A DNA stretch of 64,000 nucleotides, from NCBI GenBank assembly GCA_023055355.1, contig JALJCS010000004.1:25908244-25972243 (forward strand). Direction: 5' to 3'. Positions 40,024 through 53,300 of this stretch are shown piece after piece (within the stretch, counting starts at the first letter, position 1; every line of letters begins with the position of its first letter). The position numbers and the translations under genes were made by a program. The notes beneath the pieces are model-generated. The model was given only the letters and a program-made list of their open reading frames with translations. It searched no databases and had not been told where the DNA came from. The DNA comes from Agelaius tricolor. Lineage: Eukaryota > Chordata > Aves > Passeriformes > Icteridae.

Positions 40024-41704
40024 CTGGAAACAAACAAAAAAATAGACACTTTATTAGTCATAATTTGCAGTTAATCATTTGAATTTTTCATGTCCTGATA
40101 ATGAATGTCATTTTAAAGCACAGAAAATTAAATTATCTGAAGCTGACAGGCCCTGCAGAATTAATCAGGGAGCATATGGCAAGTGACAGCAAATTACATC
40201 TGTAAACATCTAACACAGCTTTGTTCAAAAAGAAACAGAAATAAGAGGTCTTAATATTTTTAAAGCAGCTGAAATATTATCTGTCTTTCACTCTTTCCCA
40301 AATGTAGAAAAGTGTATTTGAACATAGAGTGAGCAAAATGCTTTTGCCCCTTCTTTGCAATGTAGAATCACCAACCTACTTCAGTTTGTGAAGTCCTTAT
40401 CTCAGTTACATGACATTTTTATGTCTGAAACAACAGTTCTGAACATCATGGATAATTATTTTTCTATATTCCACAGGGACAGAATGTGTAACTTATACCA
40501 GCAAAAGAAAAAAAGACTCAGAAGCTTGAGTAAGGGGGATGAGCAGAGCCACAATAAATGCACATTTATTATCACCTCTGCAACACTTTGGTTTAACAAA
40601 GTACCTCATTTCATTGCTTTCTTATTTCTTAACTGAGTTCGAACACTGATGCCCTTACTGGCCTCCATTTTAGGCAGAAAGAAAACAAATGTCACAACAG
40701 TAAGGATATTCATATTCCTTAGCACAAAAGTTCTTATCACATGTATGACTAAAGGGCTGAGAAATACAAATAAAATGTCCGAACATTTCAGGCAATTGCA
40801 GCACCACAGCTGACAGAAGCAGAAACTCATTTAGATTATCTCTGTTCTCACAATAGAGTTAAAACTTTCATCAGGGCTGGTATCAGCCACCTATGGAAGC
40901 TAGAGAATCCCACTTGAGCAACTCTTCCTCTACCAAATAAGGAATATTTCAGAGCTGGAAGGGAATCAAACACTAGTACACATGAGTCTGTAAATCTGTC
41001 TAAAGTGGATGAAAATATCCAGCTGTACAAAAGGCTTAATCTGCCAAAGCATTCTGTAACAGTGGCCAATAAGGATAGTACATACACGAAGGATTATTTT
41101 TCTCAACTATTAAGTATTACTGTGTAGTCTAATGCTATGAGAGATTTTAAAAACTAAACTACGCTGACATTAATAGACCATCCAATAACATGGTGGTTTT
41201 TAATAAAGTTCTATGACTGCTAAAATATCTAATCCAATCTTGAGTAAACAAAGAACTAAAGAAAAATGGCATGGAATTTGAAGTGAGGGTTTTGGAAATT
41301 CATGTCTCAAGGCATTGTAACTCTAAATAGCTCTCTCCTATTTCAAAAATACAGCAAGGATATGCTGTAGGACTTGAAGAAAACTAAGAAAAAGCTATCT
41401 GAAAAGGTATGCATTTAAGCTACATTTAGCTTAAGAAAAATAAAAATATATGGGAAGCAGTCTTAATTGTATTGTATTTTAAAAAAAATCTTCTTCATAA
41501 AGAAAATAACTCAGTGCTGTGAAATCAGATGATGAATATTCAACAAGTATTCCAAAAAACATTTCATATCTGAAATGTATTTAACATTTTAACTAAGAGG
41601 TAGAAACTTAACAAAAAAAATGAGTATCAGATACTGACCTTAAAGCATCTGATCACCTCCAATCAGAACAAGCCATTGCATGATAGGTTGCTAGAAAGTC
41701 ATAA

Positions 41705-42085
41705 GCAGTAAAATAAATAGTACGGACAGTTTTTCATAGTTTATTGTTGCAGTTTCAGAGACAGACAAGTGACATGAAACTCCATGTCCATGCAGCAACA
41801 GCCAGCATTTATTGAAGGGCAGACCCTTTTATACCGGCTTCAAATTTCTGGCTCACAGAGAGTTGACCGGACAAAAGTTTCAACTCTGCCCAGCTCACTG
41901 GCCAATGATGTGGGTGCATCCTTGGGTCAAAGGAACTGGCTGGAGTCCCCCCGTTTGAGCCTGAATTCAGCCAATCACTTTCATACTTGGGGACTTGTTT
42001 ACTTCAGCAAGCTAACAAGCCAGCTGGTCGAATAAGTATCTGTCAAGGCCAAATTGTGCAGCTACAGACCACCTATAGCTGTCAC
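41705..42085 (-). mobile_element. Solo-LTR-like element of an endogenous retrovirus
   Basis: On the minus strand this block carries a promoter-like TATAAAAGGG at 41834-41825, CCAAT-box-like GATTGGC and CATTGGCC sequences about 65-130 bp upstream of it, and AATAAA signals downstream (41813-41808 and about 41746-41741). The GC-richer composition and this order (CCAAT, TATA, polyadenylation signal) are those of an LTR. No gag, pol or env frame is adjacent, so it would be a solo LTR. Boundaries are approximate, and no target-site duplication was identified. Confidence 0.55.
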
Positions 42086-42847
42086 AGTTTAAATCTGAAA
42101 ACTTACAGGAATGTAACTCAGTAGACTGTGATTACAGAAATTCATGCAAATATGAAATTATTTAATGCATTCCAAAATTTGTGCTGTGATGTCTTTTCAA
42201 AACCAATAAACAGGTTTCAAAGCATGACAGGTTATGAGGCTATGAAACTGATTTACCCTGCTTGTAACACATATCTAGCTAACGGAAGTCACACAGTCAC
42301 ACTCTCAGTCATGTTTTAAAACATGGTAAAGGACTTTCTGGTAAGTATCTAAAACTTGGTACTAGAAGATAGTAGAAACCTTAAAGAACAGGAGTTAGTA
42401 AGCAAAAATGAAAAAATGGCTGAATAGCTTATCGGTATAATACTTAACCCAAAAGTCTGTGAATGTTCCTGAAGGAGACATACTGTTCATGATAGGTACA
42501 ATGTAAATGAAACAAAAACTGTTCCAATTTAGAAATATTAATTCTTCTTCATATTAAATTACTTTGCAGTGGGATCTTATATGGCTATCAACAATTATCC
42601 TTTCTGAAAAAAAACCAGTTGCAGTAATCAAACCCCAAATATTTGGGGAGGAAGGTTACCACTCTTCCATAAGCATGCTACACTACACTACAATCTACCT
42701 GAGGAAGTGACAGACCTATATTAATCTGAACTGTAAGAAATGTAACATTCAAAGTTTCCTCACATCTTAATTACAGCTAGACACCTTAAGATTAGATACA
42801 CACTAGCTGATTCAAAATCCTAAGAGCTTTAGAAGACAAAAAGGAAA

Positions 42848-42912
42848 GTGTCTGCACCTGACTATTCCAAGTACTTTGTAGTAAAGTACTTGGAAGAGTC
42901 AGGTGCAGACAC
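42848..42912. repeat. Near-perfect inverted repeat (30-bp arms, 5-nt loop)
   Basis: Left arm 42848-42877 begins GTGTCTGCACCTGAC and right arm 42883-42912 ends GTCAGGTGCAGACAC. The arms pair over 30 positions with one mismatch (A at left-arm position 17). The loop is GTAGT. No repeat family was recognised in or around it. Confidence 0.95.
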
Positions 42913-44886
42913 AGAACAAATCATACCATTAGCCACACACAAGCCCCATGAAGTACTGAATAGCATTGTCTCCAGCTCTCAGAAGTATCCTGACCTTAAG
43001 TCTACCACTCATGATATGCCATCATCGTCCCATCTCCTCTCTCAAAGTCAGACTTTGAAAAAGTGAGACTCAATCAAGACACAAAAACCATATAATCAGC
43101 TAGCCTCCTAACTGAACTATGCAATCATCACTTGAAAATTATTACTAAACTTGTTTTCTAATGCATTAAATGATCTGAAAATCTGGAAAGTTAGATACCT
43201 ATCCTCCCTAAGGAACTTCAGAGTTGTGAGTGGTTAATTTTTTAAAATTTATTTTAGGGAGAAAACAGAGGAAGCAAATAAGGGAACTAAGAGCCACATA
43301 AAAGAACAAACAGCTGTGAAAAACAGTATGCACAGCTAATTCTGATTTATTATTGGTAGTTAAGAATCTATTGAGCCCTCTGACTTTAGGATGTGGTTTC
43401 AAAACACGGGTTCACAGAATAAAGTCTGGGACTGGAGAGGAAAGAAAAAGAAATAGATCACTGTTAAAGCAAAAAATACACCTGTAACAGAGCTACACAC
43501 TAGACAACAGTTCACAGCACATTTCTAGTTAAATGCAGCATTTTCCACCTATTTTCCTTCCTATTTTCCTTCCACTGCTTGGTAAAGTACTCCTTTAAAC
43601 AAAGATGTCAAAGAACATAGTTTATAAACACAGATCTATCATCACAATCATGAGTAGGAAAAGTTTAAATAAATTAAATGTATTTTGCCCTTACAATGTT
43701 TTCTTTCAAGCTTTCTAGATACCACATGCTTGCTAATGCCCCCAAAAATAGATTAACATGTAACTGCCCACAGATAAAGAAAAATGCTTTAATTATTAGA
43801 AGTTAAGTACAAAATGGAAGTTTTCAGAAGCCTAAAGTATAAGCTGAAACCTCAAATGCAACTTTATTAGCAGTTTCTCCTGATCGCATAGGACATTTTC
43901 CCATGCTTCTTACAGGATAGCTCCCCACAGACTATCAAGGTAGTATTTCAGACTGGAACTTATACATCATATTTGGATCTGCTGTCACACTGTAAAATGG
44001 GACTTTATAGGAATTGCAGTCACCATCTCTTCTTTTCTAAAAGGGTAACAAATATTCAGAAAAAAAAACTCTTTGAACAACTTCATTCCTTGAGCTATTT
44101 TGTATTTAAAATGTATTTTTAAAAGTCCATTGGAATATGGGGGGAGAAAATTCAGGCACTGTCAAGAAGCTGATGATGATCAATGACTGAGACAAACTCC
44201 TGTTTAGCTAATTAGAATCACTGATGAGCAATAATGATGTGAGCTAAGAATATTTGCAGACTTCTTTAGGATGAAAAATGGAGTGAAGAGAGGCTGTCAA
44301 TTTGTACAAGTTCTAAGCTCCAATCAGTTTTCCCATGAGTACTACCTATTTTAAATGTTTAACGCAGATGCATTTAGCTACAAAGATTATCAAGATTCAG
44401 CTTCCCACAAAAATGAAGAAACTGATAAAATATTCTTAAGCTTGGCACATTTCTCTATTACAATTTTCTTCCTGTATTATGCTCTACTCAATTATACAAC
44501 AAGACAATGTTCTTGATGTTTGGCACCATTTTAATGGCTTGCCAGCAATGAAACATTAGACTTTGAGGAAACAGTTATCCATGAATGAGATATGAAAATG
44601 GCAAAAGCCTTAATATTTAAAAAACCAAAAGTCTGTTCAAGTTTCTAAACAACATCCTTCCTGAAATCTTCAGCAAAAGCAGTACGAGAAAAGAGGTATC
44701 CTGTACTGTACCACAAGTCTTAATGAAACAAGCACTTAACCATTTGTCAAGAAAAAGTAAATTGGAGTCGTATACAATTATGTCACATTTACATCAATTA
44801 AATGAAAATAAATTTAATTAATAAACTGAATTCACTGTTTACATGTTTCATGGAATGCATCCTATCAGTTTTACAAATCGCTGAAT

Positions 44887-45026
44887 TTAAAAAAACCCAA
44901 CAAAACAAATTAAGAAAACCAACCAAAAAACCCCACAAACAATAAATCCAACAACAACAACAAAAACCACAAAACCACACAAACACCAAAACTAAACAAA
45001 CAAACCCCAAACATCACAAAACCAAA
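44887..45026. repeat. CAAA/CCAAA-type low-complexity sequence
   Basis: The plus strand is almost free of G and T, made of irregular CAAA, CCAA and CAACAA units. The minus-strand open frame through it is Cys-, Phe- and Trp-rich for compositional reasons only. Confidence 0.85.
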
Positions 45027-48000
45027 ATCATATCTACAAATTTGGTCTTTTAACAGAAAGTTAAGGTTACACTGCAAACTTTGGGCAGTGTGGTAAACAG
45101 TAAAGGCTGCATTTTAACAGTGTATCTCTAACTATAATAAACTGCTTCCAGAAACAATGTGACTTTAGAAAGACATTTCATTGATTCTTAAAGGCTGCAG
45201 AACGACAAAGGCTATAAAATATCAGTTGGTGTGATGCAGCTTTAATTTGATTACCATCTCCCTGTCCTCCAACTCCCAAGTATTTTAGAGACTTCCATAA
45301 TTCACACATTCTCTTTTTGTATTAAATAGATAATTAATCACCCATGTGTAAAGTGAAGTTGTAGAGTACAGACTGTCAATGTTATGGTAAATATGGTACC
45401 AATATTGTAATTACTGTGTACAGTCACATCCCTGTGATTGTATAGTCATTGGTTAGTAGAAACAGAGCCTATGCCTTAATCTTCCAAGTAGAAACCTCAC
45501 TGTATTTCCATGTACTAAGAATTGATTTAAAAAAAAAGCTAAATCATTTTCACTTAATCATGAGTTAAATTTCATCTAAGAGTCTAGAAAATCCATATAC
45601 TTCATGAACCGCAATTGATAGACATAATTACTTTTTTCTTTTAATACTTATAGTTAGTACTTCTAAAAGATTCAGACAGCATGGAGCAATGAAGAATTTA
45701 AATTAATACCACATTTTTCACTTTTCTAAGTGCTTTTCTAACAGTAGTTACTTTCTATAAAAAATTATATATACCTATTTTTGTTTCCTTACAAAAATAA
45801 TTTAAGATCTAATTACAAATGTTAAATGAAATTGTTTCCTTAGTAAATTATCTATAGAGCCAGTTCTATATTACATGATATGTATCAAAATGAAAAGGCA
45901 TCATTACAGAAACACAAATATTCTTGCATCTCTAACTTGATTGATTTAATTTATTAGATGATATATTAAGGAATGAGACTCTTATTTTAAGAATATGATG
46001 ATGTCTTATTTTAAGCAAGATACATAAGATACTAAGTGTATTTTACACTAAAATAGTACAAAAAAAGGTGACATTTTTGCCCAATAATTTTGCAAACATT
46101 TTTCATCTAAAATACACAAGTCTTTTACAGTGTTCAAAATATCAGCACTTCAGAACAGACTGCTTTAACATCTGCACATCACCAGGGTTTCCCCCAAGGA
46201 TTTTTAAATGATGCCTGCCTGTGCTGAATAAAGTGCTAACTTGCACCTTGCATTTCAAACTGTGTCCTGAGCAGCCATCCAGTTGGTACAACACCAGCTG
46301 AATTCCCAGAGGCCACTGTTCAATCAGGCTTGACTGCAATTATCATGTCAATATTTTGTGCTCCGATATGCAGATATGCACACATGCAAACTGCATAATA
46401 CCTTCTTCTCCATGGAATGTTGACTTATGTTCAACGTTCTGAGAATTTTTAATGAAACAGGATATTAAACTTTCATTAACTGTAGAAAATCACAATTATT
46501 TGACCTTAGCCAGAAAGGTTGTACTCTTTATGCTCTATTATTCTGTCCACTATATTGTGTGATAGTAACTGGACAGTCCATTGTATTTTAAAATCAGAGT
46601 GACAAAATGGTAATGGCTTACATCTTGTTTACATCATTGTCCTCCTGCCATTGTGTTTCCTGTTAATTTGTAAAAGGGTGCTTTAAGAAAGCTTCTACAC
46701 AATGCTTATCGTCCCTTCAAAAAGGTGTGAGGTACACATTTTTAATTTTTTCAATTAAGTTAGGCATCTAAAGTGTTCATTCATACAGCACATTCACTTA
46801 TTCTTTTTACATAAAAAGTACTTGCCATTTTCAGTAAATCTGCATATCAGCAGTCAGTGAAGAATCTACGTCAACCTGTTTATGTTTTTCCACAATTTGC
46901 TATTCACAGAATGCTGCAAACCACAGCAGCATCCTGTGCATAGCAAAGCTCCTGCAATTACCTTTCCAAAAATTCTTTAGTTATTTTTGATCTCTTGCTT
47001 TTCCGCCATATTTTTGTCCATCTCTTCACCTTTATACAAATGTAACTCCTCAGGAAGAACAACAACAAAACTCTCAATCACTGGCACTAACATTCAGGTC
47101 GCCATGTTTTTAAGAGGGGGCTGAAATGATAAATCCGTTCTTTGCCTTTGTTAAGACCTGCAATATACAACACTTGAAATCTCGATATGGAAAAACATCT
47201 GCATAAGGCAGGCTTGCCAAAGGTAAGTATACCACCTCACATAACACAATCCCCATGTACATCTACCACGTCTTCTATCATTGCCACAGTTTGATTGTTA
47301 ATGGATCCTTCTATATCCCCCTTCCAGAAAAAAGGAAAAGAGTCAGCTAGAAGCCCTAGAGGAAAATTAGTCTGTTGACTTGTCATGCTTGCATATACTA
47401 CAGAAGGAAAAGTCTTAAAGCAGAGTTCTGAAGTTTGCAAAAATATTTGAAAACCTTTCACACTCTCATCTGAACCCAGCTCCATTTCAGTTTACACATA
47501 CATTTACTTAACAAGAGCTATTTTCTAGCAACTTTTTTTTAAATCATAAAAAAATCTTTCAAAAGGCAGCAAACTAGAAATAGCATACTCTTTACACAAT
47601 ACTGAGATCAATAGTATTTAAAGTAGCTGGAAAGTATACTAACATGAGTAGTAGTTTTACAATGGCTTGTTTAAAATACCTGGAGGCTTTTACATATCCC
47701 AAAGGCATTTCTCATTTGCACAGTAAAGATAATTTTTTGTTTATATCTGAATATTAAATTGGGAATATAGTTACAGTTATCCAGCAAGAATTGCAAAGAC
47801 TGCTGAAAAGTATAATATCATTGGTGTATTACAGGAATCAGCAGCATAGCCATAAAAAAGTACAAGCTATACTTTTACAATTTTAGGGCAGGAGAACTTC
47901 TATTTTGGGGCCATGAAAGCATTTGAAAATAACAGACAAATAACAGCAAGGTACTAGTAATTTCTCCCTATGCCCCCCAAATTAAATCTTTTATATTTTC

Positions 48001-50554
48001 CTGGTTTGTTTGGAAAAAGATATTATAAGGAATTTTCTAATGCTATAAATACAAATTACTCTACTGTAAAGCTACTATTGCCCACTTAATTCCTCCTAAT
48101 ATTTATCTTCTTTTCTTTATCACACACCTGTGGAGTAAGTTGTAAGGTTCTAAGTGAACATTTTGTCCTGCATCTTTTTATCCTCACAACTGTAATCTTG
48201 TGAAAAAAAGCCTAGCTGTCTCTTTCATCAATTTAATGACTGAAATATAATAGACAATATTGTTTGATTCTTTATATAAATATATATGATCTAGGAGGGT
48301 ACACATGCCTGTGTTTTCTTAGGTTCTGTCTGCTTCTGTTACTTATCTGGCTTATATGACCTCAGGCAGTCTCAAAGATTTGGTGGGGAATGGAAGTTTC
48401 TTGGTCATGGAATTTTTGGTGGAAAGAGCACACTGAAAAATGAAGCTATGCAAACACTAGTGGTATCCATGTCACAAGAAGAAATAAAAAAAGGTTTAAA
48501 TCCATCCCATTCTTTTGTTTCTATCTCAGAATCTCATAATAAGCCTGAGTAAGACAGAAAAAGTTCTGAACTTGAATATGACTGGGTCTCTGTTGTTCCT
48601 AATACAGATGAGACAGAAAAAAAATCTGTAAGATTTATATCCTTTTTATCAGATTTTAGTGTAAATTTTCAATTTCCAACTCATCTGAAACTCTGTATAA
48701 TATAGAAAAATGGGTTGCAAGTAGCACAGATCCTCCCAAGTGGCACGCTTCACAAACCATCTTGCTTATAACAGTTATATGATCATCCCATCTTTTAAAC
48801 TCTTTAAACCCATGTATTTTTCCCAGATTAACAAAGCCAGAAAATCTACTGTCCTGTAATTTTCTGGACAGCAGTAGTGGTAGATAGCAGATTCCCTTTA
48901 AAAGCAATCAATGTACTGGAACTAAGATAAACTGATATAAGCATAAAAAAACATATTATTTACTCCTAAGGTAGGGAATAAGACAAAAACTTTTCTGAAA
49001 GGATGAGTGTGTGAAGAAGCGCAGTCATGAAACTGAAGCTACTAAGGAAATCATTATGGAGAGTAATAACTGGAAAAGTTAGGATAGAATTTACAGGGCT
49101 GAATAATTTGGTTGTTTCACAGGTAAAGCTGGGCTAGAAACTATTTCCAAAGAGGCAATTAGACCATTCTCAGGCAAAAGAGATGAAGCTACATCAATTA
49201 AAGAGAAAAATACACACTATTGCTCCATCTGTCAAATCAAAGCAACCCAAAAGTTCAAAGTTGTGATTAATAAAACTCCTATATACTGAATGGGTTTCAT
49301 CCACACCTATTCCAGGGTTCTCAGGAGTAATGTTAACACCTAAAAAGATGCTGTGGAAGCAATTTTCTTCTTTTTTAATTCCATAATTCAGAGAGGCATG
49401 GAGAAGCTGTGATATACGTGTATAGCGTTGAGTTCAAAAAGGTTCTAAAGCATTAGTGTAATTCTACAGAGTAGAGGACAAAAAAACTAGACAAGCACAT
49501 TACCAAAAGTATGTTGGCAGGGTTTCACATGGCAATCACTAGCCTCCAAACAGTGCAAAACACATACAAAAAATTTGAGCTTATTATCCTGCTTTTGTCC
49601 ATCAAGGTAGTATATAAGAGCACCATATTCATTGTAACAATAAGGATAATACACAAAATTACCAAATTCTGTTCTAAATAAAGCATAAAATAATTTAAAG
49701 CAAGGGACATCTATCAAGCATAAAAATATTCCTAGACATGAAAAATAATAAACAAAGAAGAGAGACTTGTATAGGCAATTCAAGTTCACAATTCAAGAAC
49801 TCCAAATAATTCATTTGTTGACCATTATTTAAATGTACGCTTTCTAACATCTCTATGCTTCAATTCATCCTAACATCCTAATTATTTTTATATACAACAC
49901 AAATAAAGAATGTTAATAAGCCTGAACACCTGCTTCTGCCTTCTTAAGCTTCAGGTAAAAGAATTACAATTTTCCGCATTGTTCAGTCCTCTATAAAATG
50001 TGGTTACAACAATAAAGTTTTTTAAATTTTTCAATATAATGGTGCTTATATACATGCAATGCATGTTTACCTGTATTAAATACTGTATTTATATGTTTTA
50101 AGCAGTTCTCTCATATTTTTTTTATGTTTTATGAAGGAAGATGAATTCTACCACCAATGTCCTCATGAAAACATGACCAAATTTTATTAGGAAACAAATC
50201 ATTATGGTTTTCCATTTCAACATAAATGAAGAATGCTACAAATTTGTGCATCAGTCTTCATCGTATATTAAAATTATTTCCCAAATCAAACCTGAAAACA
50301 ATAGTAAGAATAGTATACTGTCTAAACAGCCAAGCTATTACTCTGTGCAGTTAGGTGTCCCAGTACAAAGCCAGCAGTTACTTGATATCATCAGTGGCAA
50401 CTGTATGTGAATCCCCAATACCAGTTCTCTTTAAAATAACCTGCATGTCTTTACACCATCACTGTCTTCCTCTGGATATGAATCCTTTAGAATATTACCT
50501 CTAGTTACAGGATTACAACTGTATTTTTGGACAAAAATTTTCATTGCTTTACAC

Positions 50555-50895
50555 AAGGTAGAACAGGGGACAAAACTATAAAAACTATTGAGAGAGAAGG
50601 GATCTCAACAATACATATAAATATCTCAAAGGTGGGTGTCAGGAGGATAGGGCCAGACTCTTTTCAGTGGTGCCTCAACATGAGGCAGAACTTCTTTATA
50701 CTGAGGGTGGTAGAGCACTGGAACAGACTGCCCAGGCAGTTTATGGGGTCTCCTTCTCCAGAGACACTCAAAACCCACCTGGACACATACCTGTATAATC
50801 TGCTCTAGGTGACTCTGCCTTGGCAGAGAGGCTGCACTAGATGATCTCCCAAGGTCCCTTCTAACCCTAACAATACCATGATTCTGTGAAATGCA
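50555..50895 (+). mobile_element. CR1 LINE, 3' end
   Basis: Plus-strand open frame ending at 50808 contains GPDSFQWCLNMRQNFFILRV, then VEHWNRLPRQF and LDTYLYNLL, the conserved CR1 ORF2 C terminus (KKFFTVRVVEHWNRLP type). The 3' untranslated tail continues through tagatgatctcccaaggtcc to the terminal gattctgtga near 50888. The reading frame at its end is still open, which suggests a relatively young or conserved copy. Confidence 0.93.
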
Positions 50896-51404
50896 CTCCT
50901 AGCTAAAGAAGTTAATACTGTATTTTCACAAGTGAAAGAACATGACAGAAGAAGTCCAGGAAGGAAGGATGTGAACAAGAAAACTTGCCTTCTAAGATCA
51001 AAGCACTCAATAGAAACCCAAAGGAGCCAGGAACCCTCATGAATCTGTAACAAGCTTCCCAAGTAAAACTGGTATGCCATTAAAAAAAGTTAAAATCCAC
51101 TATTTTTCTCTTTTTTTAAAAATCCCCTTTTTTCATTTTAAAAGAGGGAACTCATCACACCCTAAGAAAATTAAGTGTTTCAACTCTGACAGCCAACTCA
51201 TTCACATTCTCCTTATCTTCCGCCTACATAAAAATCTGAATTCATAAATATTAGTATTCCAAAACAATTACCTGCATACTCTGATAATTAACTAACATTT
51301 ATAGGAATCAGATGATAGTAAGTATCATGAAGAAATCATCATCATTACTATCCTCAGAGGAATAAGCTGCAGAAGTAAGATCCTGCTTGTCTGTATTAAT
51401 GAAG

Positions 51405-51625
51405 ATAGAAGCTTTTACAGTCAGGGACAAGTTCCTCCCCCAGAGGGTGGCGGAACAGGTCCCCCGAGCAAGTGGTCACAGCACCAGCCTGAGAGAGCCC
51501 AAGAAGCATTTTGACAGTGCTCTCAGGCACATGATGCAATTCTTGATGTGTCCTGTGCAGAGCAAGGAGTGGGACTCAATGATTCCAACCTCTTCCAATG
51601 CAGCATGTTCTATGATTCTATGACG
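51405..51625 (+). mobile_element. CR1 LINE, 3' end of a different subfamily
   Basis: The plus-strand sequence cctcccccagagggtggcgg, then gtgctctcaggcacatgatg and the end ttctatgattctatgacgg are CR1 3' end features, including two copies of the terminal octamer ATTCTATG. The body differs from the copy at 50555-50895, so the two are separate insertions about 500 bp apart in the same direction. Confidence 0.85.
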
Positions 51626-52062
51626 GTTATCTCTTCTATTACCAAGTCTTAGCTTTTCACTTCCTCAAGAATTCAGATAAACATAATTTATATATAACTG
51701 TTACCCAACAGCTTATGACACTGGAAAATTACTAGTCATTTTCCTCCTCCTGCTCTTTCAACAGGAAAAAAAAATATGGCAAGACATTTATAATTTTAAT
51801 ATGGTATTGAACTGCAGCACAGCAGTTTCAGTGAGAAGAGATTTTAAAGTATGCTTCAACTTGCACCAAAGAAAAAAGAAAAACTCTGCAATGTACTCTA
51901 AGCACTCTTGATGAAATATAACAATTAAACTTTTTATTAAACTTTTTCAACAAATTTTTAGAACTCTACATAGTTCTCAATTAGAAAGATAAAGAATATG
52001 GTATCAGCAGGGGAGGTTGGTTGCTTTTTGGTTTTTGTAGCATGTTAAATCTTCAAACTCAC

Positions 52063-52151
52063 CTTTCCACAACCAAGCTGACAGCTTGAGTAAGATCTGG
52101 TTTTGACACTTGGAGATGTTTCCAAAGAGACCACACAAATTCTTTATCAGC
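52063..52151 (-). CDS. CNTLN: CNTLN exon A (centlein, N-terminal region; probably coding exon 2)
   Basis: An 89-nt coding exon read on the minus strand, with acceptor ctatttctaag at its high-coordinate side and a strong donor AAAG|GTGAGT. It encodes 29 codons plus two bases, starting ADKEFVWSLWKHLQ, continuing through VSKPDLTQAVS and ending VVE plus the first two bases of an Arg codon. Human centlein, as I remember it, has an ADKEFVWSLWK segment just after its first exon, and the LTQAVSLVVERE stretch agrees too. Centlein is a long coiled-coil protein of centrioles that helps hold the two centrosomes together by bridging C-NAP1 and CEP68; that is family knowledge. The exon ends in phase 2 and joins exactly to the single leading base of the exon at 40023. 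Recognition is strong although the exon is short, because the peptide is unusual and both splice sites and the phase agree. Confidence 0.9.
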
Positions 52152-53049
52152 CTTAGAAATAGGAAAAAAAAAAGAAGAAAAAACACATTACATGTATAAT
52201 GCCTTTTACAGACAGAAAAGGTTATACTGAGCATATTCAAAAGACAATTGCCAAGAAAGCCCTAATCTAGTGAGAATTCCCTGCAAGTTACTCACTGTTC
52301 CATGAAAACACAGCCGATGGCTCTCTTTAATAAAGAAAGTTTTAACCACAGAGAATATTGAAGTAAAATAAACACTTACAATCAACATTAAAATAGTATG
52401 CAATGTAACATATGGCAGCAGAAATGACAGTATTCAAAAAAGGCTGCCTTTTGCTGTATCTATTACTGTTACTGACACAATTTCTATTAAATACTAAGCC
52501 TAGAATACCTGCTTCAACATTAAGATTTACCACATGTAGCTCTTTATTTTAAAACATGCAGTAAAACAGTCTTCTAACACACAGGCGTCTAACCTGCAGT
52601 ATATAGAAGCTTCTGAAAGAAAACTCAAGTGAGCAAGGAAACATTGTTGTTTACAAACAGACTTCAGAAAGTTTGTGAAAACTAGATGTCAGCTAAAAGC
52701 TTTCCCACATTTGTATTTTCTACTACACATTACCTGTTATTTTTCACTGGTGTCTTGTTATTTCAATACGATTTTCTTACTGGAAGCACTAATATTAGTT
52801 ATTTTACAAGCTAAACCCATGTGTTGATGATATAAAAATATTAGGGGAGAACAATAAAGTCCAGCAAAAGATGAAGACCAGTAAGACAATATGTGTATAT
52901 AAACCATAGTCCAGACTAGGATGAGACCTACTGAAACAGTTTAACATAAAATTAGGAACTGATAAGCTAAACCCTTAGCATAATGGCAACTAGGCCTATT
53001 CAACAGGGAAAAATAATTAGAGTGCAGCTATGTCTACTAGTGTTTTGGA

Positions 53050-53300
53050 AACAGAGAATCATTTAGACTGGAAAAGACATTTATGGTCAAGGCATCCAAG
53101 CAGTAACCTAACATTGCTACAACCACCACAAATCCCTACATGCCACATCAACAGCTTTTAAATACTGCCAGGGATGGTAACACCACCACCTCCCTGAACA
53201 GCCTGTTCCAGTGCCTGACAAGAAATTATTTCTAATGTCAAATCTAAATGTTAAAAACCAAATTGCCAAAAAGTTCTTGTAATTCAAGACCATCATCAGC
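53050..53300 (-). mobile_element. CR1 LINE, 3' end fragment
   Basis: The plus strand reads agagaatcatttagactgga and later cagggatggtaacaccacca, ccctgaacagcctgttccag and aagaaattatttctaatgtc, all steps of the reverse-complement CR1 3' region. It lies about 900 bp upstream of CNTLN exon A. The element is on the minus strand and 5'-truncated. Confidence 0.85.

Larger units (their letters stand above)
40024..52062 (-). other. CNTLN: CNTLN intron between exons A and B
   Basis: About 12.0 kb. It contains the LTR-like block at about 41705-42085, a near-perfect hairpin at 42848-42912, CAAA-type low-complexity sequence at 44887-45026 and two plus-strand CR1 3' ends (50555-50895, 51405-51625). Nothing recognisable was seen between 45030 and 50550. 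Confidence 0.75.

Noticed and set aside
44798..45010. Cys-, Phe- and Trp-rich minus-strand open frame resembling a membrane peptide
   Set aside because: It arises from CAAA-type low-complexity DNA and has no other support.
47237..47485. 82-codon minus-strand open frame ending in EDVVDVHGDCVM
   Set aside because: Looks repeat-like but I could not tie it to any family; no splice context and no centlein similarity.
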